From: Sipunculus nudus
Lineage: Eukaryota > Annelida > Sipuncula > Golfingiida > Sipunculidae
Direction: 5' to 3'
DNA: 64,000 bases
Assembly (NCBI GenBank): GCA_026874595.1
Contig: CM049309.1
Coordinates: forward strand, 51,866,079 to 51,930,078
The notes under the pieces were generated by a model that saw only the letters and a program-made list of their open reading frames with translations, had not been told where the DNA came from and did not search any database. Position numbers and translations under genes: made by a program. Position 1 is the first letter of the stretch. Each line of letters starts with the position of its first letter. Below, piece after piece: positions 46,644-58,900 of the stretch.

Positions 46644-49270
46644 TTTAGAGAATTTTATATATCATTATATCTCGTTTTCCATACCTAGTTATTTTTTAGA
46701 TAAAAAAAATGTTTTCCATTAAATAGCTAAAATACCACTTAAATTTAAGTTCTCCAAATAACTTAATATAAGTTTACAATATTATATACAAGTTGAACGT
46801 ACCAGCATGGAATTGTGGAGAAGAAAACGAATATGAAATTAAGGTAAGCATGTCTGACCACCCTACTCACATTCCTCTGTTCAATACTCGGGCCCTACCG
46901 AATTTTTATAATTTTCGGAATTGCACAATAAATAGAAATAACATAAAGAAAGAAAGAAAGAAATACACATAGACATTATTTAAAGATTCGTAATTCCTAT
47001 GCTTTTGAGTCTGTTATCTAATTTTTGACGCGCAGAGTAAATTATCTTTTTAATTAGATTTGTAGTCTGAGCCTGCATGTATACCTCCGCCAGGATCATA
47101 ATCAAACTTCGTGTATTGTTTGCCAACACGGTTAACTGCTGAGCATTAGAACAAAGCTATTCCTAATACCAAAGAATGGCATAAGTCCTAAGCCGGGACA
47201 AAGAATTAGACATATATCACTATATAAAAAAAAAATTCGAGTGAATGACCCGGATGGCCTCTTAAAGTTACAATTGACTTTTCTTGTATGTTACACAACT
47301 TACCCTTACTCTCCGCAAAATACCATCAAAATATAATAACATTTTTTGCGTCAACTTGCTAACAAAAAAAGCACCAAGGGAGACATAATACCTTACCAAC
47401 TTGCGGAGGTGTAATAAAAACATCGATGTTGATTTGACTCAATCATTGATCTAAAAATAACGTGGGGAAAACGCAAGTATTGCCATCTATTGGTGCCAAA
47501 TATAACTAATTTTACATCTGGCACCGCCCGTTCGGCTAAGAATGATGTTCTCTAATTGTTGTTCTTGAATTTTATACAGATTTCGCTATTAAATTAGTTA
47601 AGGAATTTTCCTTATAAAAAACTCCAAATTACTGTTTTGACAGGAAGTCTTAAGTGCATTTGACTACCAATTCGTAGCCGTCAGTTAGACATAAACCATA
47701 TATGTCACGTGACCTACAACCATTGTGTCAGGCGGCAAGCTTCCGAGGTGACATTCGGCAATATTTCAACAGTCAATGCGTGGCCGGCCAAGGTATTCAA
47801 GATAAACCAAATTCATTGGGAGATGGTTTAAATGAGAGATTTTATGTTATTTCAGATAGCTGAATATCCATGGGAACGGGAATATCTGGGTGCCGTTCCT
47901 GTCATGTCGGCCATTTTGGTTCGATTCCGATAATGTCCGATTGCTCCCAGTGTGATTGTTTTGTGAATGTCATGCCGCCAGCGGTGCTTGTTAGGGCTCG
48001 AGTGCATGCATATGAGCTGAAAAGGTTTAAACGTATATGATTCGTTTGATTAAACTGATTTTCGTTCGTGTAACATTACAAAGTAACACGCCTGTTAATG
48101 ATCACAAAAAAATCAGTTATTTCATTTGGCACCAGATGGCGGCATAATATTTTTTTCCAAAATAGAGCTTTGGGTGTGCAGCGTGCTCATTACATGGAAG
48201 CCGGATAGCCATGTGAATATGATCCATTATACTTTAAATAGTACTTTTAATAGTTTTTTAATATTTTTTAATAGTTGTGTTTGAAATTGTGGCTTGACAT
48301 GCTCCCCAAAATAAAAGTTTTTTTCACTCGTTTATTGTGGGGTCATCTTGAAGTTGATTAATTTGTTGATTTATTCTACCACTGATTTCTCCAGACTACT
48401 TGTTTGCTATTGACAACATTTAAATTGTAATAATTTTGATCAACAGGTTGTGGTACTTTTTTTATTATTGTGAATGTTGGTCATGTTTGATCATTAAAGA
48501 ATTGGTCAGCATAGGGATCAATTATTTACATTGATGTTTTGTAACAGAAATTCTCATAAATAAATGTTAAAATATGGAAAAGAATTAGATTTATTATTAA
48601 TTAAATATTGCCAACATACAGTGATTGATCAAACTTAATATCAGTCCTACTATCTCCATGTGACCTCCCCACACACATACACGGACCACATAATTCTTCA
48701 CATGGATACCATTCAGTTATAATTTAATTTAATGAATTGACAGTCCAATGCTGGTCTGGGGATGTCAGCTCTTGATGTATAAGCACGAGTGTACACTAGC
48801 CATATACTGCCAGATTAAATTTATTCGGTACAACTTTACAAACAGGTGTCAGAATGCTGAACTTTTGTAACATCTTATTAAACGTACACTGCTGTTATAC
48901 ATGATTTGCATATTCATATTTATAAGAAAACTGGTAGATAATTCATGAGTTATAAGAATCAGCCAATAGACGGGCAAACCAACTTCCATCATTACTGTTT
49001 AATTTTGAAATCTTGGCAATGTTTAATTGGACTTATAATATTGTCATGTCTTCTTTCAAATAGACTTGGATTAAGGAAAAGTGTGGTTTCCATCAGTTCT
49101 AATAAACATGTTTCTATTGGCCCTAAATAAATGAAGGTACTTTATCCCTCACTACAGAACATCTGATTCAAGGGTGATGCAGATTCTAGGCAATTTTCTA
49201 ACTTAGAGTTTTAGGTAAGACAGTGTTTGTATATTAAAGATTTTGGTTGAAGCTGACCACAGAAACTTGT
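44690..49270. other. Intronic or intergenic stretch
   Basis: Contains a TTAAAGGGAC end-like motif near 45072, a dispersed repeat at 45090-45245 shared with 17770-17945, and long AT microsatellites. No exon recognised. A second GC-richer patch with GTCGGCCATTTTG is near 47930. Confidence 0.4.
46401..46477. repeat. AT dinucleotide microsatellite
   Basis: About 38 uninterrupted AT units, followed at 46597-46640 by another pure TA run of about 22 units. Confidence 0.97.
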
Positions 49271-49790
49271 TTAAAGGGGCCCAATCACCTATACAGCATG
49301 TTGAATTAACAGGAAAAATACTTTCTTCCCCTTATAATAAATCTGTACCTGCCAAAATATTGCCTTGAAATGAATGTTTGCTTTCTCTTATGAGTGTTAA
49401 AATCTGTGGAATGGGCGTGATCACAGGTGTGAACATAAACAGCACGTAGGATCGTGTGCTTTGGGGAGCCACAACACATGTCAATCAGGAGATGCCCTGA
49501 CTGACTTAGCCCCCAAAATGTATTTGTATGTTCCCACTTGCTAAGACACTGCATGTTGAGTTTCACAATCGGACCACTGGTCATGCAGCCTTGTTATGGT
49601 AAACAGACACACATAGACTGTGTTTACTAATACATAAAGCCATAACAAATTGTTAAACAGCCATATGTGAACCTGTGAGGTACTGAGACTGTGCTGGGAT
49701 GGTTTTGCTGGGAAACTTTTGTTTAAAGCAAAACTGAACTGATAGTGTGAAAGAATAGGCATAACATTGTGTTTGATTATGTCCCTTTAA
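49271..49790. mobile_element. piggyBac-like MITE, 520 bp with TTAA
   Basis: TTAA at 49271-49274 is followed by AGGGGCCCAATCA; the right end reads TGATTATGTCCCT then TTAA at 49787-49790. The inverted ends AGGGnCnnAATCA plus TTAA duplications match the piggyBac pattern. No transposase. A related left end (TTAAAGGGACTTATCTAG) occurs near 45072. Confidence 0.65.
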
Positions 49791-49942
49791 GATGGAGAAT
49801 TTTTCTTACAGGTGTGCTCCTCCTGTGATTTCCCCAACTCACAAATTGTAATAAAGTATTGTTACCAGAATTGACTGTTTTCCGAGGGTTTTGTCAGTAT
49901 TTCTTTGTTTCTTTTACCCGCCAGGGCCAGTAGGTCATCACA

Positions 49943-52900
49943 ATGCCATACAGTACTCGTAACACCACATCCATGGAGCTGTACATGGACTGTGAAGATG
50001 ATGACCTTGCTCCGTGCCAGTTAGCTGCCATGGAGTTGGCCAAACAGCTTTTCATTAAAGCAAAGAAAGAGATAGAAGAAGCGCGCAAGAAGGAATCTCA
50101 ATGGAAACAAGGTAAATTAGATTTGTTTAATACTTTAGTCCTGCTCTGTTATCGATAAAATGTTGAATTCAATGAAACAAAGTACTGGTAATATACATGA
50201 TAAACTAAATGAGGGGATGACCTTCACAATGAATGGGCCTATTTTAAGGGGGGTTTTAGTTAGTTTTGGGATATTCCAGACAGGTCTAGCTCAGGAGTGA
50301 GTTCTGAATTTTATAATTTCATGTAAAACAAATGGGATGCTGGTTACAGTCCCTCCCTTCATAATGATCAATGTATTCAGGGGCAGATCAAGAATTTTTA
50401 GCGAACCTGTGAGCTTCTGTGATGGTGCACCGTCGTCCATTGTGCATCATCTGTACGTTAACCATAGCTATCTCAAAAACGGAAGGAGCTAGCATCACCA
50501 AATTTTTACAAATAAACAGTCATCTGAAAAACTATTGTATTTTGTTTATTTTTTTTCTAACTGCATTTTCTGAGTTTTTATAGGGAAAAAGCTAAAATAC
50601 AAGTGTCTAGACATCTAGACACAATGTCCAGTTGCAGAATTCCCAGATTATTGGAACTATATCTTTCAACTGTTTGAAACAACTTGGTTTGCATTTTAAG
50701 CGAATCGGGTTTATCATCAGGTCACATGTGAACTGCTGTGCCCTCATTTTTGGTTGACCTCTGACCTTTCCTCGCTGCCCAGCATCCATTTGTGAGTCTG
50801 TTCCCACACATAAACCCACATATCTCAAAAACCATTTAACCGATCAGGCTAAATATTTTGCAAAAATGTAGCCCTTTGATAGCTTTATAACATACACTAA
50901 AAATGGTGGTGCCACCTGCAACCATTTTTGCACAGGGTCCATCTGTTCCTTTGCCTTGGGATAATATCACTCATATCTCGGCTGTGGTTTGGCTTATCCA
51001 CCTGAAATTTTGCAGGTTTATACATCCTGGACAGCTTTCTCGATTTTTTGACAGGTGGCGCCACCTACATTAATGTGTACTCTGCAGACATCCAAGCTCA
51101 TTTCTCTGGAACCGTTAACTGATTTGGCCAAAATTTTGCATGTATATAGATCTCACAAAGCTCTTCATCATAGGCAAATCTGGTGGTGCCACCTGCAACC
51201 ATTCATGCACAGCGTCCATCTGTTCATCTACCTTTGGATAAAATCACTCATATCTCAGCAGTGGTTTGACTTATCCACCTGAAATTTTGCAGGTTTATAC
51301 ATCCTGGACAGCTCTCTTGATTTTATGACAAGTGGCGCCACCTACATTCACGTTTACTCTGCAGACATCCAAGCTCTTATCTCGGGAACCATTTGACCGA
51401 TTGGGCGAAAATTTTGCATGTGTATAGATCTAACATAGCTCTTCATCATAGGAAAAAATTGTGGGGCCACCTGCAACCATTTATGCACAGCTTCCATCTG
51501 TTCATCTGCCTTGGGATAAAATCAGTCATATCTCAGCAGTGGTTTGACTTATCCACCTAAAATTTTGCAGGTTTATACATCCTGGACAATTTTCTCGATT
51601 TTATGACAGGTAGCGCCACCTGCATTTAAGTTTACGCTGCAGACATCCAGGCTAATATGCAACACACCTCACTATTCCCCTTGCCACTTTATCCTTGCCT
51701 CACTTCACCCGTACTCTAATTTCTGCGGATAAACATAGTCGCTTGTCAACCAATTTTTTTTGTTTTTTAATATCCTAGTCTGAAACTTGCAGGTCCGAAA
51801 CGTCTATTTAGCCGAAATCAAATGACTAGGGTAGATATGCAAGATGTAAAGGAATCAATATTAAATTTTAAAAATAAACCTCTATTCATACTCCCAAACT
51901 TTGCACAGGTTCGCATTAGGCCTGTAGGCCTTGTTTTAAAAGGGATGGTCCAATCAAGGAAGACTGAAATTAAATCCTAAATTAATTGGTCCCTTAGCCT
52001 AGGAAAAGGGAGGTCCAGGCCCTAAAAATTGGTTTAAACCCCTCCAAAAAAGCTATAGAGGCTCCAAAGGGGGGGGGGGGGGGGAAGGGTCCAGACCCTG
52101 TTATCTTTTTATTTGCCTCTGATTAACTTATTATTTAGTGATTTATGTAACTTCTGGTCTTAAAATAATTGCACCAAAACAAAGTTTTGCATATACTATG
52201 TATTGACCTTGTTCCGCTGCCTCCGGGCTCGTTTCTGGAGAACTCCTCTGAGACCACTGGACCAATTTTTCCAAAACTTGACCTCATTATCAGGTCACAT
52301 GTGAACTGGAGCCTAACCATTTTGCATTGACCGCTGACCTTTCCTTTCTGCAGAGCATCCATCTGTGTGTCTGTTTTCACACATTAACGCACATATCTTC
52401 AGGCTCGTTTGACCAACCAGGCTGAAATTATGCACCAGTGTAGCTCTTGGATAGCATTATATCATACAGAAAACTGGTGGTGTCACCTGCAATTGTTTTT
52501 GCACAGCATCCATCTGTTTTTCTGCCTTGGGTTAAAATCACTCATATCTCTGCAGTGGTTGGACTTATCAACCTGAAAATTTGCTTGTGTATACATCCTG
52601 GCTAGATTTCTTGATTTTATGACAGGTGGCGCCACCTCCATTCATGTTTAGGCTGCAGAAATCCATGCTAATATTTCCGGACTTTTTTCCTGAAATTTTG
52701 CATGTGTATAGATGGCATTTGGCTCTTTATCATTCACATAACTGGTGGCGCCACCTGCAACCATTTTTGCACAGCGCCCATCTGTTCATCTGCCTTTGTT
52801 AAAAATCACTCATTTCTCAACAGTGGTTTGACTTATCCACCTGAAATTTTGCATATGTATACATCTTTGATAGCTTTCTTGTTCAAATAACAGGTGGCGC

Positions 52901-55900
52901 CTCCTGCAGTCATGTTTATGTGGCAGACATCCATACTAATAATATATAGTAATATGCAGCACATCTCACCCTATTTCCCCTTGCCACTCAATCCCCATGC
53001 CTCACTTCACTCTTCCCTCTCTGTTTTTGGCAGATACACCTAGTCACTTGTTGACAACCAGTATTCTAGTATAAGTTTGATGGCTTTTCATGATAGTGGG
53101 TAGAACCATATATTGGGTTACTCATATACATGTACCGTAAATCTTGTTTTTATGGCCGCACGTCTATTTATAGCCGCACCCTGAGTTTGCAAGGTCTCTT
53201 AAAGGAGCTCTCAATAAGGTCCAAATACCAAAAACCCCCCTTAAAGGCCGCACCCCGACTCCGTCTCTGGCCTGAGGGTAAGATAATCAGCTGCACGAAG
53301 CAAAATAAATCACGACATAGCTGCTTTAACAAAGACTAGAATAAAAAATATTAATTACAGAGGTTAAATATGTTGCCAGTTTACGTATATTAAATATATT
53401 AAATGCTCGAGATAGGGACAAAATATCTGTATGTTACTAACGATTTTGCACATGGATGGGCAGGCATTTATCAGAAAAAGAAAGATTCCCCGAACGATCG
53501 TTTTGTTTGAATGGTGGTTGCGCAAAAGGATTCTTGTATGCATCAAAACGCTTCTCTGCATGTGCGTGCAATTGTCAAAGACCGCAGTATGAACACTGAA
53601 TTGAGGTTTATGTACATTTATTGAAGCAAAAAGCCTGAATACTATCAACTATTATGCACCATCACGCAGTAGCGTTATGGGGCAACATGATGGCTAAGAC
53701 TGCTGAAACTGTCAGATTTTCAACCTGCACGAACTTTATCACGGCTCATGATATACATATAAAAATTTTCATGTCGAACCTTGACATGTATTTCTTTCGT
53801 GCGATAGACAACTTGTTATAAAAATCTTGGTTATTGTCACCAAATAATACGTTTAAAACACCCCTGCTATAACACAGCGGCCCACTTCGTTGGGCATGGT
53901 CAAGCAACATTGAAATAAATGCTTACTTTAAATTTTCGCAGCATTATTTAGCAAAGATTATTTGTTTAGAAAGAAAAATGAATAAAAAGCTGACATCGTA
54001 AAGAGTAGCACAATGGCTGACGATTGATTTGAGTGCCGCCATGTACTGAACGCCATGGTGTTCTGCTAAGAATGTTTTGAACGGCTGTACGTGGTGGGTA
54101 GTAAAAAGAACAGCCACCTTTTCTGTCCCAGTGTGCCTTGCGCGAACGCTACCTTGACATGATGGCTACTCACACGGAAACTTTCTTGAGGAAGAAAAAC
54201 TTGCTTACCTCGACCGGCCATTTTAATTTCACTTTAAAATCACTCGTTTTCACGCGTCATGTTTGCTATACGTGCGTATCTCGACAAGGTAACTTCAGTT
54301 ATTTTGATATTTAGTTAAGTTGACCAGCAATGTTTTCAAACGCACCAGCAAATTGTGACATGGAGCGATGTCAACGTACAATGTGACAATGATAATACCG
54401 TAGTAACTGGTATGAAGATGATTTGAATCTTCCGAGTAATTCAAGAAATGGAATTTCCATCATAGATTAAGTTTTCAAAATATTACTTTTAGAATTAAAA
54501 TATACAGTGACTTTAAATGGATCGGCAGAATATTTCTATCCAAAATATATTGGAAAATCAGTAGCAAACAAGAATACGGCACGGCATGTAAAATCTGTAT
54601 ATTCACCATATTCCATCGGCCGTGGTGACATGTTCGACCATTTATATCTACAAGCTGGTTTCCCCTCTAACAGTATTTCCATTCAAACAATATATCTGTG
54701 ATTGTATAAAAAAACAAAGATTAAACAGAAGTAAATGACCGGGCTATACGCATTCAAGGATGAAGGTTTTCCAGAAACATGACATGGGGGTGAGAAGATG
54801 GGCTATTCAATATTGAGGTACATGTATCAGACATTATAAAAAATGTCAGTAAGTAACCTGCTTAATTTGAACTTTTATAAAGATTTTATAGTGTTCTAAA
54901 TTACATATTTTGATTTTCTGAATTCTTTTTATAAACAACATAGATTCAAGGGAATCCGGCTCCGTCAAAGTTATGACCGGTAATACCGATTTTCTCCAAC
55001 AGACATCACAACTAGTCCTCACCATGAATAATCTCATTCATTTTAATCTTGTAATAAGTGTTGTAATTGTTCAATGTTTATTGTTATTGTTCATTTGGTT
55101 GCAAATAATTATCATATTTTATATGAACAATTAGACTATACAATTTTATACAATAATTCTGTGACTACAAAGAGTATTTCCTCTGTGGTGTGCTTGATCT
55201 CCTATTATCGCCCAAAGGAGCGCCATGTCCAGGAGAGAGTTCTTCTCACAGTTCATTTCTGATAAACCTTCTATTTATGGCCGCATCCCGAGTTCAGAAA
55301 AAAAGTTGAGATTTTCGATTTTGAGTTTGTTTTTAAGGCCGCGGCGATAAAAAACAGGATTTACGGTATTGAAAATATGCTGATGTTTGTTTAACCTTTG
55401 ACTCAGTGAGTCATTCACAGTGTATATACTCTATTCCAACACTCCTGTCCACCTAATTTTTGCACAATTTCTTTTTTATTTATTTTATTTGGGAATATAA
55501 TATAACTGTTTTCACAAGAGGTTATTTATGTTTACTTTGTTATGCCAGGGTTGTGTTTACATAAATCTAGAAAGAGCTACACAATTAATGCAATAATTTT
55601 GAGTGGACAGATTTGTTTATTCTTGTTATCCAGGGGAGATGTATGTATGTTTAAACAAATCTAACCCATACATATGTCATTTAAATGATATCTCCATGTA
55701 TCATCAAATGTGTATAGTTTCAGAGTCATATTTGGCCCACATAAATAAGTTGTAATGCCATGTATCTGTTTGGTCAAATTTAGTTTTAAATTTATTAGCA
55801 GATTAGGGTGAATACAGTGAAGACTCGAGTTAAGGACAAATCTCTAGGGAACGAACAAGTGAAAGTTAAAATTGGCTTTGATATAACGGAAAACTCGAGT

Positions 55901-58900
55901 TCCAGATCCGAACGGACTTGCATGAAACAAAATGAACCTTGCCGATATAGTCTGAAAGGTTATAACGAAATTGAGTGGCGGCGGTCAGGTCCAAGTTTCC
56001 TCAGTCGTTTGATCTTTGTTAAAACCAGCCGACAATGACAGGCTAATTAACACATGACGGGGCAGGATTTCACACCCAAGCCATAGTCGAGTGGTTTTGT
56101 CACCGCTGTTTACTCCCTGTCTCGGTTGAGTGCACCTGTGTTCACATCTCAACACACTCCCGAGTGCAGCAGACAAGTGGTCAGGTGTCGCCAGCGATGC
56201 AAGCCAGATAATCCGATTTTGTGGGGAGAAGCATGGAGAACTGGAGAAGGAACTCTTCATGTGGGTGACTGACAAGCAAACACATGGGGCTGCCATCAAT
56301 GATGAAATGCTCGTTTTGCTAGGCGCCACACCAGAAAACCAAGGGTCCCCCGAAGAGAAGGATACTTGCTTCGTCCAGGCACTGGAGGCAGACATCAGGA
56401 GTGTTGGTATGGAAACGCCACTGGGAGCAGAACAGTATGCTGCGGTCGATTCAGCTGCAGAAATCGAAGTCGAGTTGGACGATGCAAGTATTCTGTCGAT
56501 CATCAGAGCAACAGCAAGGAGGAGGAGGGTGACATAGACAGAGACATGAATTATTCGCCGGTTGAACCTGTAATGAGGGCTGATGCCGGAGATCTTCTGC
56601 AGGCCACGATCAGGTTCTTCGAACAGAAACCAGGCGCCGCAGATAGGGCTAACATACTGTAGAATCTTTGGCATGCCACCACTGCTGGATTCACCATACG
56701 GATGTCAACAGGCTAGCATCACAGATTTTTTTCACTAGAGAATTTGTCAACAGATTATATTCATTAAAGTTGTAAATTTTGCTTTGTATATATATGTTCA
56801 TTATGTACATTAACGTTGTAAAGTATTCTTTATATATATGTTCATTATGTAATAAACACGTTTTATTTGATTTGAACTTTTTGTACTTCTTGGATGAATG
56901 TGCATATGTGTGCGTGTGCTTTTATCAATTTTCTGCCATGCAACAACGGCATATTTCGAAATTTCATTACAACGGAAATTCGATTTACGGAAATAATTCC
57001 CATGGAACAAACTTGTTCACTATAGCCAGACTTCACTGTTTTAGTTTTTAGCTCAGCTGACTATAAGTCATCTGAGCTATAGTTGTGGTTCATTGTCCGT
57101 TGTCATCTGTCTGTCCGTCCGTCCATTAGACTGGCATGATTTGAAACCATTAGACCTATGTATACGGATAAAAAATTCGGCTTACGGTTAGATGTCCCAA
57201 AGATCTCCTACCGAACTGAAAACTGGGTCAGTGGAATGAGTATACTGTTTTTTTTCACATTTATAGACATATAACAGGTTTGCAGTATGTAAACATTGTA
57301 TGTTTTTTTTTTATCAATACAGGAGTCAGAGCAGAAAGTCCAGATGATGTAATTATTGTGGATGATGCACCGGTGCCTCAGGTGATGCAGAATGGAGTAC
57401 ATAACTCGTCACATCGTCAGATACCATTACCTGTTCAGAATATCTCCAGAACCAACCCAGGAAGACCACTCATGCCTGTTACTGCAAACATGCCAACATT
57501 AACTCAGGTATTATGATTGAATATTTACAAACAAGCACAATAATTGCAATATATGACTGATATATGTGAACATTCTACACACTTACGGTCATTGACCAAA
57601 GATAATCCACTACCGTAGATAATCCACAACATCATTTGGAGCCACAATTTTGGTGAAAAAAACAATAAATCTGTGTTTAATACGCACCCTGTTTCTTGCC
57701 TATATTTTGGATGAAATATATTGTATTTCTGATAGTCATTGAAAATTTTCTGGTTCCATGGCAGTGAACTTTTGAGAATGACAGTCAAGCAGTCTTAACA
57801 AAGTTTCTTAGATCTAGCACAGCTATCATATCCTTACCACTGTAATCATAGCAAAACAGTCTATACTTCTTTAGTTGTAAAGTGTTACAGAAATGTGCTT
57901 AATCAGACAAGAATGGAATTGTTTCATGTAAGATATAAGTTAAAGTGCAAGTGGCAGGGTACACAGACAACACATGACAGCTGTGCCAGCCATGTGCATC
58001 ACCTGTACTATTGTTAAGGCGGGGCCTGAGCCCATGGGAGTTAGAGCTTGACACAGCTGTGATAACTGATCAACTGACCACGAAGCTTTCACCAGTAGGC
58101 TTATTAAAACTAAGGAAGCAACCACATTCAGACCAGTGTTTCTCTCTAGGGTCAGATTGTTTTGAAAGTAATTAGTGTATTATCGGTCATTTCCCTGCGA
58201 AACAAATCCCATGCCCCTTATGACCCCAAATGCTAGTGCATATAGCGCCATCTACCAACTAACAATGGTATCAAATGATGTCAACAAGCGGCGCTGCAAA
58301 GCATATTCCAGTTAGCATATCATTAAAAATCTGGGATTGCAAGCCATATTAAAGGTATATCTGAAGTATTTTGAAATGAAAGCAATAAATAAGATCAAGC
58401 TTTAGGTTATGGTTAAATGACCCACTTCTTGAAAAAGCATGTGGATGAATTTTAAGCCAAAGTTTTCTTCTAAAACCTTCTGCATTTCCCATATGGCTTA
58501 TCAACCAACAGAGAAGCAGATTCTTTTACGTCAAAGGCCAAGGTCACAGTATTCATTTCTCGAAAATGTTGACCTCTTTTAAGCAAAGCTTTTCATGCCA
58601 AACCTATTATATCTCACTAATAGGTAAGCCACCATTAGGGGAAGAGTCTATTTGAGTTTGAGATCAAAGGGTCAAGGTCACAGAACCCACTTTCTGAAAA
58701 ATATTTGTGGATGCATTTTTAAGCCAAATATTTCATGCCAAATATATCTTTCATGTATGGCTCACCTTCCAAATGGTTAAGAACCCTATTTAATTTGAGG
58801 TCACAAGGTCATCAAAGGTCAAGGTCTTTGTACCAACTCTTTGTAAAAGCTTGTAGATGCATTTTATCCCAAATTTTTCAAACCTAACCTTCCATCTTTC

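Noticed and set aside
44593-50111. Joining the exon at 44593 directly to the exon at 49925
   Set aside because: Phase 2 donor with any of the three nearby acceptors reads the wrong frame and reaches a stop.
55985-56674. 229-codon minus-strand ORF
   Set aside because: Antisense to the Tigger transposase remnant, whose plus-strand motifs explain the sequence better.
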